Shown: in pieces, positions 36,028 through 43,463 of the stretch
Layout of the letters: the number at the start of each line of letters is the position of its first letter
How positions within the stretch are numbered: position 1 is the stretch's first letter
Assembly (NCBI RefSeq): GCF_008326305.1
Contig: NZ_BIXY01000039.1
Coordinates: 1-56,870, forward strand
From: Dictyobacter arantiisoli
GTDB taxonomy: Bacteria; Chloroflexota; Ktedonobacteria; Ktedonobacterales; Ktedonobacteraceae
Direction of reading: 5' to 3'
Length of the DNA stretch: 56,870 nt
The notes under the pieces: model-generated
What the model was told of the DNA's origin: nothing
What the model saw: the letters and a program-made list of their open reading frames with translations, nothing else
The model's database searches: none
Made by a program: the position numbers and the translations under genes

Positions 36028-36249
36028 GGTGTCCCCATACCCTCCCTTCTCTCTCCCCGCGCCGCAGGCGGCAATAAAGAGAGCAGAAAACCCCCAAAAT
36101 TGCTGAATAGCTCAGCATAAATAAGATGATAGTATAGTATAATAGAAACTCACAGAAAAAATACCTATCAGCGCTTGACATCATGGCAGATGCTGACACA
36201 TAATCGATTTTTACATTTCCTTTGTCGTAGGAAGAAAAAGGATACAGGT

Positions 36250-36999
36250 ATGGAAACATATGGATTGCATCAGTATCCTGGCAAACTCTTTGTTGTTGAA
36301 GGAGTTGATGGTTCAGGAAAAAGTACACAGATCGCCTTGTTGCGTCAATGGCTGGTCAGCGAAGGCTATACAGTCTTTTTTAGCGAGTGGAACTCCTCGC
36401 CGCTGGTCAAAAAAACAACCCGTCGGGGCAAAAAAAAGCAGATGCTCACACCAACGACCTTTAGTCTGATTCACGCGACCGATTTCGCTGATCGGACCGA
36501 ACACGACATTATTCCTCCCCTCAAAGCCGGAGCTATTGTGCTCGCTGATCGCTATATCTATACCGCATTCGCACGTGATGTGGCCCGCAATGTAGATCGC
36601 CAATGGGTACGCGAGCTCTATCAATTCGCCGTTCAACCCACACGGGCCTTCTATTTTCGGGTTCCACTGGACATCTCCCTGGGTCGTATTCTCTCCAATC
36701 GCTCAGAACTGAAATACTATGAAGCAGGGATGGATCTAGAACTGCATAGTAATCCGCGCGAAAGTTTTGGCCTGTTCCAAAAACGCATTGTCGCCGAATA
36801 CGAAAAGATGATCGCTGAGTATAATCTGACCGTCATGGATGCAACCCTCCCTATTCCTGAACAGCAACGAATGATGCGCCAGTTGGTAGCGCCCCATCTG
36901 GAAGGGATACGCCGCTTCCGCCAGCTCATCCCCGGCACAGAGCTGGAACATATCGCCCATCGGGCAGACATCGTACATTCCACTTCTCATTCACAATAA
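36250..36999 (+). CDS. Thymidylate kinase-like P-loop kinase 1
   Basis: A 249-residue relative of dTMP kinase. It has an intact P-loop (VVEGVDGSGKSTQ), the DRYIY motif (family DRY) and a C-terminal LID-like region with EAGMDLELHSNP. It lacks the typical AYQ after DRYxxS and has an extended, His-rich C-terminus of about 35 residues. ATG 36250 is preceded by AAAAAGGA; the frame extends upstream to 36175 without an RBS. It lies 48 bp before a paralogue of similar length. Role as a true dTMP kinase is uncertain. Confidence 0.8.
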   Translation: METYGLHQYPGKLFVVEGVDGSGKSTQIALLRQWLVSEGYTVFFSEWNSSPLVKKTTRRGKKKQMLTPTTFSLIHATDFADRTEHDIIPPLKAGAIVLADRYIYTAFARDVARNVDRQWVRELYQFAVQPTRAFYFRVPLDISLGRILSNRSELKYYEAGMDLELHSNPRESFGLFQKRIVAEYEKMIAEYNLTVMDATLPIPEQQRMMRQLVAPHLEGIRRFRQLIPGTELEHIAHRADIVHSTSHSQ

Positions 37000-37047
37000 A
37001 CGAAGCCATTAATCCGCTTGCAACCCCAGACGGAGGAAAAGAAAACT

Positions 37048-37743
37048 ATGACGGCGCTAGATTTTTATGGTATTGATGCGATTGGCCTGCAAAGACGCGA
37101 GGAAGTGTTACCAGGTCGCCTGATCGCATTGGAGGGAACCGATGGGGTAGGCCGCTCTACCCAGATACGCCTTTTACGTCCCTGGCTGGAAAGTCTGGGC
37201 TATGCAGTGGTCGATAGCGAAATGACGCGCTCAGAGCTAGCCGGCAGTGGACTTAAAGAAGCCAAAGAAGGAAATACACTGGGCACCATTACCTTAAATT
37301 TGTTCTATGCGGCAGACTTTGTGGATCGCTTTGAACACCAGATCTTACCAGCTTTACGCGCAGGCTTTATCGTGCTTGCTGATCGCTATATCTATTCTTT
37401 AATGGCGCGTGCCCTGGTGCGTGGCGCAGACCCGCAGTGGCTGCGCTCAATCTATGGATTGGCCCTCAAGCCGGATGCTATTTTTTATTTGCGGGTCGAA
37501 TTGGAGGATCTGGTTCCCCGTGTTCTGCAGAAACATGGCTTTGATTATTGGGAATCAGGCATGGATATGCGTCTGGGAGAGGATCTCTTTGAGAGTTTTG
37601 TGCGCTATCAGAAATTGATGCTCAACGAATACGACAAGATGTCTAAACATTATCACTTCCAGGTGTTCGATGCAGGGCGCAGTTCTGAAGAGATCGCAGT
37701 ACAGCTAAAACAAGCTATTCAGCCGTTACTTCCCAATGGATAA
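37048..37743 (+). CDS. Thymidylate kinase-like protein 2, altered P-loop
   Basis: A 231-residue paralogue of the preceding gene, sharing the order of motifs (LVADRYIY-type LADRYIYSLMAR, YWESGMDMRL, YQKLMLNEYDKM). The P-loop reads ALEGTDGVGRSTQ: the invariant Lys of GxGK[ST] is Arg. In P-loop kinases this Lys contacts the beta/gamma phosphates, so activity should be low or absent unless compensated. ATG 37048 follows GGAGGAAAAG. The pair could form a heterodimer with one active and one regulatory subunit; this is speculation. Confidence 0.8.
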   Translation: MTALDFYGIDAIGLQRREEVLPGRLIALEGTDGVGRSTQIRLLRPWLESLGYAVVDSEMTRSELAGSGLKEAKEGNTLGTITLNLFYAADFVDRFEHQILPALRAGFIVLADRYIYSLMARALVRGADPQWLRSIYGLALKPDAIFYLRVELEDLVPRVLQKHGFDYWESGMDMRLGEDLFESFVRYQKLMLNEYDKMSKHYHFQVFDAGRSSEEIAVQLKQAIQPLLPNG

Positions 37744-37918
37744 ACTTTCGCCTTAGAGACGGAGAATGATGCCAGAATAGTATCTCAATCTGCACTATAC
37801 ATCCAACAGGAAGAGTACCAAAAATTCTAGTATAGGACTTATCGGCAAAATGAACAGGTGTATACTTGCCGTACAACCAATAAAGATGCTATACTTGCAA
37901 AAGAAATAATGTTTGTTT

Positions 37919-37932
37919 ACACCTGCAGGTGT
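37919..37932. promoter_or_regulatory. 14-bp palindrome upstream of mgtE transcript
   Basis: ACACCTGCAGGTGT is perfectly symmetric and lies about 43 bp upstream of the TATAAT box at 37975. A repressor or activator site is possible, but no cognate regulator is known here. Confidence 0.35.
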
Positions 37933-37974
37933 TTTGTGCTGACCATGCTTAAACTTTTCGATAGCCATCTGAGC

Positions 37975-37980
37975 TATAAT
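37975..37980 (+). promoter_or_regulatory. -10 box of the mgtE leader transcript
   Basis: A perfect TATAAT with only a weak -35 (TTAAAC, 20 bp upstream). It precedes the small ORF at 38025 and the about 600-nt leader of mgtE. Confidence 0.45.
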
Positions 37981-38024
37981 ATGGCCAAAAGCACACATCT
38001 GTTCAGGCAAAGGAGGTGAGGGAC

Positions 38025-38138
38025 ATGGACGCTGGCCCTAGTCATAGTAGGTATGCCACACAGAAACTATATGCATGCCTGCTTTCCGGGTTGTTCTTCT
38101 CCTCACTGAGTACTGTAAGCGGATACCTTCATTCCTGA
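38025..38138 (+). CDS. Possible 37-codon leader ORF upstream of mgtE
   Basis: ATG 38025 is preceded by AGGAGGTGAG, a near-perfect Shine-Dalgarno sequence. The product begins MDAGPSHSRYATQKLY and has a hydrophobic stretch ACLLSGLFFSSLS. Its length (37 codons) and RBS resemble the ORF at 7072 before rsgA, and both carry a GGATACC...GGTATCCCAC dyad near the end. Function unknown; a Mg2+- or translation-sensing leader peptide is conceivable. Confidence 0.4.
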   Translation: MDAGPSHSRYATQKLYACLLSGLFFSSLSTVSGYLHS

Positions 38139-38595
38139 TCCTCAAGGGTATCCCACCCCCTTTACTCGATGAGCCAGCATCACCCCATTGCTGTGAATGA
38201 TGTCGAGTAAGAACACCATTTTTCGCCAGTGAGTCCTTTGCACTGCTAAGTGCAGTGCCCCGGCGTGTCCAGAGCGTTGCGTGAAATGCATTCACTACCA
38301 TCTTGCTACTGTTCTCATAACAAAACTGTTGTATCACCATGCATTTCAAAAACGCTTTTCATCTATGTAATGTACTATTACATAGAACGGTACAAAGTGC
38401 ACATAATGATTCACAACATGTGCTAACAGAGTGCGCACGAGACAGCCATGGATGACCAGCACCAGAGCTATCTGGTGTGGAAAAGCCATGCGCGACCTGC
38501 GTCAAAGGATTGCGCGTCACCGTAATACATGTGCCAGCGCACAGATGATTACGTGCTAAAAAAACCTGTTTACTCACGAGAAGGTGGTGATACCT
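38139..38595 (+). other. Structured leader of mgtE
   Basis: This stretch has several inverted repeats: ACTCGATGAG with TGATGTCGAGT (about 38162-38208), a long-range pair GAAATGCAT/ATGCATTTC flanked by GCGTT/AACGC (about 38274-38356), and a perfect 10-bp stem TCTATGTAAT/ATTACATAGA (38362-38371, 38377-38386). mgtE genes elsewhere are often under an M-box Mg2+ riboswitch. I looked for the M-box core words and did not find them. Confidence 0.45.
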
Positions 38596-40533
38596 ATGAT
38601 TTTTTTGAGCTTGCTGCTGCATAAAAGCATCTACGATAGCGACCATCGTCGCATTGGCTCCCTGCGGGACATTTGTGTAACCTTAAATGAAACCTTTCCG
38701 ATGGTGACGGCCCTGGTGGTGAGTTCCACGGTCGGCAACGATAAAATGATTATTCCCTGGTCCCAGGTGCGCAGCATCGAAGAGACCCCGATTGAACTCT
38801 CTGTCACCCGCACAGAGATCAACGCCTATGAACCACATTGCGAAGAACTGTTGCTTAAACGCGATATCCTCGATAAACAGATTGTTGACACGCAGGGCTT
38901 CCGCGTGGTCAAGGTGAATGATTTAAAACTAGCTCAAATCAAAAAGACGGCCCGCCTGGTTGGCGTTGATATTGGCTTGAGTGGACTCCTGCGCCGCCTG
39001 GGCTGGCAAAAGGCGATGGATATGCTGGGCCGGGTAACACCCCTTCAACTGGCCGAGCGCACGGTAACCTGGAATTATGTTGAGCCCATTCAGGTGGTAA
39101 CCGCCAATACCAGCCAGCTGGCCGCAGTGGGCGCTGGCTCGATGGGTGTCGGTACGGTAGGAGTCGTGCCAAAAGTACAACTAAACGTCAGCCATAATAA
39201 ACTCGCTGACCTGCATCCTGCCGATATTGCAGACATTTTGGAACAACTCAATCTTGAAAACGCCGGGGCCGTCCTGGAACGCCTGGATGATGAAACCGCC
39301 GCCGATACATTGAATGAGATTGAATATCCACTTCAATCCGAGCTTCTGAGCGAGCTTGGACCTGAACGCGCCTCCGATCTGCTTGAGCGTTTGCGTCCAG
39401 ATGATGCAGCCGATATTCTGGCCGATATGCCAGCAGCCGAGGCAGAACACTTACTGGATTTGATGTCCGTTGTCGAGTCCCAGCCAATTCGGGATCTGCT
39501 CCGCTACGGCACTGAGACTGCTGGCGGTATTATGACCACCGAGATTCTGGCACAACCCGAAGAAGCGACCGTCGAAGAGGTCCTGGCCTATCTACGCCAG
39601 CATTCAGAACATCTGGATATGGTTTACTATCTCTATATCATTGATGAAGAAAAACATTTGATTGGCGTTGTCTCGCTGCGCCAGCTTGTTACCGCTGCAC
39701 CTGACGCACGCATGCACGATCTCATGGATGAGGATGTAATCAAGGTCCATATTGATGCCGATCAGGAAGAGGTTGCGCATGTGATTGCTAAATATGATCT
39801 ACTTGGCGCTCCTGTGGTGGATGATGAAAATCATCTGATGGGGATGGTTACAGTGGATGATGTGATTGATGTGATCCACGCCGAGCAGGCAGAAGATGTG
39901 TCGGAGATCACGGGTACCGATGTGGATGAGCCGGATAATAATGATGATTCACGCCGCAACTCAGTGAGCCGTGTCTCCTGGCTATTGGTTAATGTAGTGA
40001 TTGGCTTTTTTATGGCCCTGATCATTTCCAATGCTTTTAGCATGTTGCTGGGAGCAGCTACCGCCTATGCTTTCACGGGCAGTGCATTGCCAGCCGCCAG
40101 TAACCGCAGCGCCCTTGCCAGCCTGCTCTGCTTAATTCCGATGCTTCTCCTGACCGCTGGTGCTGCAGGCTCACAGACCCTGGCGATAGCTGGCTGGGAA
40201 TTGCGTACCACCCGTGGCCGTGACTTTGTACGGACCTTCTGGCGTGAGATACTGCATGGCTCTATCGGTGGCATCCTGACCACCATGATCGTGGGGCTGC
40301 TCTCCTGGTTGCTTTTCCACTCGCTCTACCTGAGCATTTCAGTCGGCATCGGCTTTGGCCTGACACTCTTTATCGCAGCGGTCTGTGGGCTGGCACTCCC
40401 GAATATCCTGCAACGCTTACGCCTGCGCGGCAGCTTGATCGCAGCCCCGCTACTCAATCCCGTTATCGCCATTATCAGCCTGTGCATATTCTTAGCCAGT
40501 AGTCTGACTTTGATTGACCAATTTTTGGGATAA
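38596..40533 (+). CDS. mgtE: Magnesium transporter MgtE with N-terminal PRC barrel
   Basis: MgtE is a Mg2+-gated Mg2+ channel. The 645-residue protein starts with about 180 residues of PRC-barrel type (KSIYDSDHRRIGSLRDICV), then the MgtE_N superhelical domain (about 205-310: HPADIADILEQL, DDETAADTLNEI, LRPDDAADILADMP), two CBS domains (about 325-450) and five membrane helices with the pore region PMLLLTAGAAGSQT. GTG 38584 lies inside the RBS GAAGGTGG, so ATG 38596 is chosen. The PRC extension is seen in some actinobacterial-type MgtE proteins. Confidence 0.93.
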   Translation: MIFLSLLLHKSIYDSDHRRIGSLRDICVTLNETFPMVTALVVSSTVGNDKMIIPWSQVRSIEETPIELSVTRTEINAYEPHCEELLLKRDILDKQIVDTQGFRVVKVNDLKLAQIKKTARLVGVDIGLSGLLRRLGWQKAMDMLGRVTPLQLAERTVTWNYVEPIQVVTANTSQLAAVGAGSMGVGTVGVVPKVQLNVSHNKLADLHPADIADILEQLNLENAGAVLERLDDETAADTLNEIEYPLQSELLSELGPERASDLLERLRPDDAADILADMPAAEAEHLLDLMSVVESQPIRDLLRYGTETAGGIMTTEILAQPEEATVEEVLAYLRQHSEHLDMVYYLYIIDEEKHLIGVVSLRQLVTAAPDARMHDLMDEDVIKVHIDADQEEVAHVIAKYDLLGAPVVDDENHLMGMVTVDDVIDVIHAEQAEDVSEITGTDVDEPDNNDDSRRNSVSRVSWLLVNVVIGFFMALIISNAFSMLLGAATAYAFTGSALPAASNRSALASLLCLIPMLLLTAGAAGSQTLAIAGWELRTTRGRDFVRTFWREILHGSIGGILTTMIVGLLSWLLFHSLYLSISVGIGFGLTLFIAAVCGLALPNILQRLRLRGSLIAAPLLNPVIAIISLCIFLASSLTLIDQFLG

Positions 40534-40557
40534 GCCGAAAAATCCGCCCTAAAAGTA

Positions 40558-40586
40558 TTGACGAAACCCGACTGATAGTATATAGT
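40558..40586 (+). promoter_or_regulatory. Promoter of tRNA-Asn
   Basis: TTGACG (40558-40563), 17 bp, TATAGT (40581-40586). It begins 25 bp after the mgtE stop and directs tRNA-Asn. Confidence 0.75.
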
Positions 40587-40610
40587 ATCAGTGTTCCAAG
40601 CGAACAACCT

Positions 40611-40682
40611 TCCTCGATAGCTCAATGGTAGAGCAATCGGCTGTTAACCGATTTGTTACAGGTTCGAGTCCTGTTCGAGGAG
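40611..40682 (+). tRNA. tRNA-Asn (GTT)
   Basis: Acceptor TCCTCGA pairs with TCGAGGA, with G73. The anticodon loop CTGTTAA gives GTT and the T arm has GGTTCGAGTCC. No CCA is encoded. Confidence 0.95.
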
Positions 40683-40687
40683 TTTCT

Positions 40688-40715
40688 AAAAAGGCCACCT
40701 GTAGGTGGCCTTTTT
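40688..40715 (+). terminator. Terminator of tRNA-Asn
   Basis: AAAAAGGCCACC and GGTGGCCTTTTT form a perfect 12-bp stem with a TGTA loop, ending in five T, 5 bp after the tRNA. Confidence 0.9.
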
Positions 40716-40792
40716 GCATGTATGAAAGAAACACCTCTTCCCTTCATAATAAGAAGTGCCGTAGTGCCATACAAGCAGGAGAAGATAACACA

Positions 40793-41899
40793 GTGGAACG
40801 AGAACTAGCTGACATTCATTTACAGGCCATCACCAAAAGCCTGCTTGAAGCCTCCCCTTTGCCAACCTTTATTGTCAATCGCAAGGCAAATATCCTCTAT
40901 TGCAACCAGCCTGGTATGCAATTTAACGTGCGACATCCCTGGGAACCAGGGATGGCCCTCAACCACATCGTCGAACATCCAGAGATCATCCAGCTGGTCC
41001 ATTCCAGCATTGAGACCAATACAGCGCAAAAAGGCTTATATGAGCAGGGCAATTCAGATGTCGCATGGAAGGTCAGCGTCTCCCCACTTGCCGATCAAGA
41101 GGACATCTCCAACCTCGGCTACGCGTATTTTGCAGTCATTATTGAAGACATGACCGAGTCCCGCCATATCGAACGTATTCAACGCGACTTTATCGCCAAC
41201 ATCTCCCACGAATTGCGTACCCCCCTCACCTCGGTCCGACTGCTAGCAGAAACGCTAGAAGATACCATTGATACCGATCCCGATAAAGCCCAGGAATTTG
41301 TCGAGAAGATCGAAAATGAAGTTCAATATCTCAGTGAACTGGTAGCGGAACTCCTCGAACTCTCACGCCTGGAATCGGGCCAGACCCTGATGACAATTGA
41401 GCCTGTGGGAGCCGAACATATGGTGCGTGAAGTCATGGCACGTATGCTGCCCCTGGCACAACGCCATCGGGTACAACTTATCACCAACATCGAGCAGGGA
41501 GACACTCAGGTCGTAGCCGATAGCAAACAGATCACACGTGTCCTCGTCAATCTGGTCCATAATGCCATCAAATTCACCTCTTCCGGTGGACAGATTACCG
41601 TTGGCACCGCCTTACAGGATGATCGTCAATCACAGCGCATCTTTGTCAAAGATACAGGCGTAGGCATCCAGCCTGAAGAACTCTCACGCATCTTTGAACG
41701 CTTCTACAAAACAGATCGCGCCCGTGCCAAACCCGGTTTCATCGGTCCGGGAGGAGGGGGCACGGGGCTCGGCCTCTCCATTGCCCGTCATGTCGTCGAA
41801 ACGCATGGTGGACATATCTGGGCTGAAAGCACCTTCGGCGAAGGAAGCACCTTTATCTTTACGCTCCCTGTCGCCATTCAGCCTGACACAGCCCACTAA
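40793..41899 (+). CDS. PAS-containing sensor histidine kinase (PhoR-like, soluble)
   Basis: A 368-residue kinase. Residues about 10-125 form a PAS-like domain (TKSLLEASPLPTFIVNRKANIL, split). HisKA carries the phosphorylated His in NISHELRTPL, and HATPase_c has N-box LVNLVHNAIKFT, G1 DTGVGI and G2 GGTGLGLSI with a Gly-rich GPGGGG lid. No membrane helix is present. The open frame begins inside the tRNA, but GTG 40793 after AGGAGAAG is the realistic start. No response regulator is adjacent; the CheY-like gene lies 570 bp downstream. Confidence 0.9.
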   Translation: MERELADIHLQAITKSLLEASPLPTFIVNRKANILYCNQPGMQFNVRHPWEPGMALNHIVEHPEIIQLVHSSIETNTAQKGLYEQGNSDVAWKVSVSPLADQEDISNLGYAYFAVIIEDMTESRHIERIQRDFIANISHELRTPLTSVRLLAETLEDTIDTDPDKAQEFVEKIENEVQYLSELVAELLELSRLESGQTLMTIEPVGAEHMVREVMARMLPLAQRHRVQLITNIEQGDTQVVADSKQITRVLVNLVHNAIKFTSSGGQITVGTALQDDRQSQRIFVKDTGVGIQPEELSRIFERFYKTDRARAKPGFIGPGGGGTGLGLSIARHVVETHGGHIWAESTFGEGSTFIFTLPVAIQPDTAH

Positions 41900-42469
41900 C
41901 TTCAAGGATAGGAGAAAAGAGAAGCCGGGGAATCCCCTACACCCCGGAAGATAGATGGATTGCTGCCCCCTGTCCCTGCTGCATCCTTTCAGGTGATTTG
42001 GAAGGTCTGTGCCACATGGTGTTGATAGCAGGTTACCATTCATGCTAAAGATGCCATAAAAATAGCAAGGCATGAGTTTTATGTTATACAATCACAGATA
42101 TGCGTGAATCTACCAGATAAGAATTTTAAATTTTAAGATAATCTTTACAGATTTACGTTGCAACAAGCCCTAGCGGTATGGTAACATTGCCTCATTGTAC
42201 TTGAACATGTGCACAACCGTAGACAGCAAGTTTTTAATTCTAGTAAAAGATGCCTCATAGATCCAGAAATAAAAGAATAGGTTTTCTCTTTTAGAGATGA
42301 TGCGCTATAATGGAATGCACCATGCACGAAATGGTTGCAGAGCTTGAGGTTACGGATAGTTAAAAAGGGCATAGGAATTAGCACCTGTTTGTGGTAGTAC
42401 TTGCTCTTGTGTATTGACATAATGTCAGGTACAATGGGATGGTAGTGGGACGAGAGAGAGGACACATGT
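41900..42469 (+). other. Intergenic region before the chemosensory cassette
   Basis: This 570-bp gap holds no gene. A CCGGGG/CCCCGG hairpin (about 41925-41950) follows the kinase stop. A TATAAT at 42306-42311 with weak -35 TTTCTC (17 bp) may be the cassette promoter. An odd palindrome TGACATAATGTCA (42415-42427) lies 43 bp before the RR start and could be an operator. Confidence 0.4.
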
Positions 42470-42865
42470 ATGAACAAACTCGTAATGGTAATCGATGATT
42501 CCGCAACGGTCCGCAAAATTGTGGAGACATGTCTGAGACGCGAGGGCTTTGATGTGAAGAGTTTCCCCGATGGCGTCGAAGCGATGCGCTGGCTGACTGA
42601 GCCTGACGCCCGGGTTCCCGACCTGGTTGTCCTCGATATTGGACTGCCAAAAATGGATGGCTATGAGGTGGCCCGACGTCTCAAAACAAAACCACAATTT
42701 AGTAATACTGTGATTATCATGCTGTCTCGACGTGATGGTATGATCGATAAACTCAAAGGACGCCTTGCGGGCGCTAAAGATTATTTAACGAAACCTTTTA
42801 AGACCCAGGAAATTATATCTGTAATTGAATCACACCTGGGTGGCCCTGCATTGACATCGCAATAG
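42470..42865 (+). CDS. CheY/PilG-like single-domain response regulator
   Basis: A 131-residue receiver domain with the acidic pair in VIDDSATV, the phospho-acceptor Asp in VVLDIGLPKMDG, the Thr/Ser switch as Ser (MLSRRDG) and Lys in LTKPF. No output domain. It heads a three-gene cassette with CheW and CheA and is probably phosphorylated by an Hpt or kinase partner. The YEVARRLK and GMIDKLKGRLAGAKDYLTKPF segments resemble PilG of twitching systems. RBS is GAGAGAGGA. Confidence 0.9.
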   Translation: MNKLVMVIDDSATVRKIVETCLRREGFDVKSFPDGVEAMRWLTEPDARVPDLVVLDIGLPKMDGYEVARRLKTKPQFSNTVIIMLSRRDGMIDKLKGRLAGAKDYLTKPFKTQEIISVIESHLGGPALTSQ

Positions 42866-42878
42866 AAAAACAGGTGCC

Positions 42879-43463
42879 ATGAGCCAACACCCATTGCTGT
42901 CCGCAGCTGTGCTGAACGGCACGCATGTGCAGTTTCTCGAACAATTAAGCGATACAGAGTTCTGGCAATATGCTGAGCAATTAGCTAAAACGCCATCTAT
43001 GCCTGCTGCCCAGGTAGATGAATATCTAGAGTGTGCCTGCGTGGAAGGACGCGTGATTCTCCCTCTCGCCAGTATATGCGAGGTGTTAGCCGCGCCACGC
43101 CACTATGTGCAACTACCAGCATCCCCGACCTGGATGCTTGGTGTCACCACCTGGAAAGGTGAAGCGGTAGCAGTGATCGATCTGGGTGCTTTGTTAACAC
43201 AACAGCCAGCGCAAGACCATGTGGATCAAGTCTTGTTAATTACTCATTGCGAGAATACAACGCTCGCCTTTACCGTCACGCTCTCACGTACTTATCCGAC
43301 CATACCTGTAGAATATATCCAACCATTCATACCACCAGAAGCCTCCAGCACCAATGGGCTGTCTGAAGCAATTCAAGGTATCTACGCTGGTGCTCTGGTT
43401 CTGAATATGGCATCCATTACCACTCTAATCATACATCAACTACAATTTACTGCTTATGAATGA
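42879..43463 (+). CDS. CheW-like scaffold protein
   Basis: A 194-residue protein. After about 50 N-terminal residues comes a CheW domain (ILPLASICEVLAAPRHYVQLPASPTWMLGVTTWKGEAVAVIDLGALL, given only in part: WMLGVTTWKGEAVAVIDLG). CheW couples receptors to CheA. The start ATG has a weak AGGTGCC upstream, 13 bp after the RR. It overlaps the cheA start by 8 nt, so the two are translationally coupled. Confidence 0.85.
   Translation: MSQHPLLSAAVLNGTHVQFLEQLSDTEFWQYAEQLAKTPSMPAAQVDEYLECACVEGRVILPLASICEVLAAPRHYVQLPASPTWMLGVTTWKGEAVAVIDLGALLTQQPAQDHVDQVLLITHCENTTLAFTVTLSRTYPTIPVEYIQPFIPPEASSTNGLSEAIQGIYAGALVLNMASITTLIIHQLQFTAYE

Noticed and set aside
30970-36100. CRISPR array in the repeat-rich intergenic DNA
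   Set aside because: The repeats are palindromic hairpins without regular direct-repeat/spacer periodicity, and no cas gene is present.
37982-38595. M-box magnesium riboswitch upstream of mgtE
   Set aside because: GGTGAGG-like words occur near 38015, but the conserved core words of the M-box are not found further on, so I do not call it.
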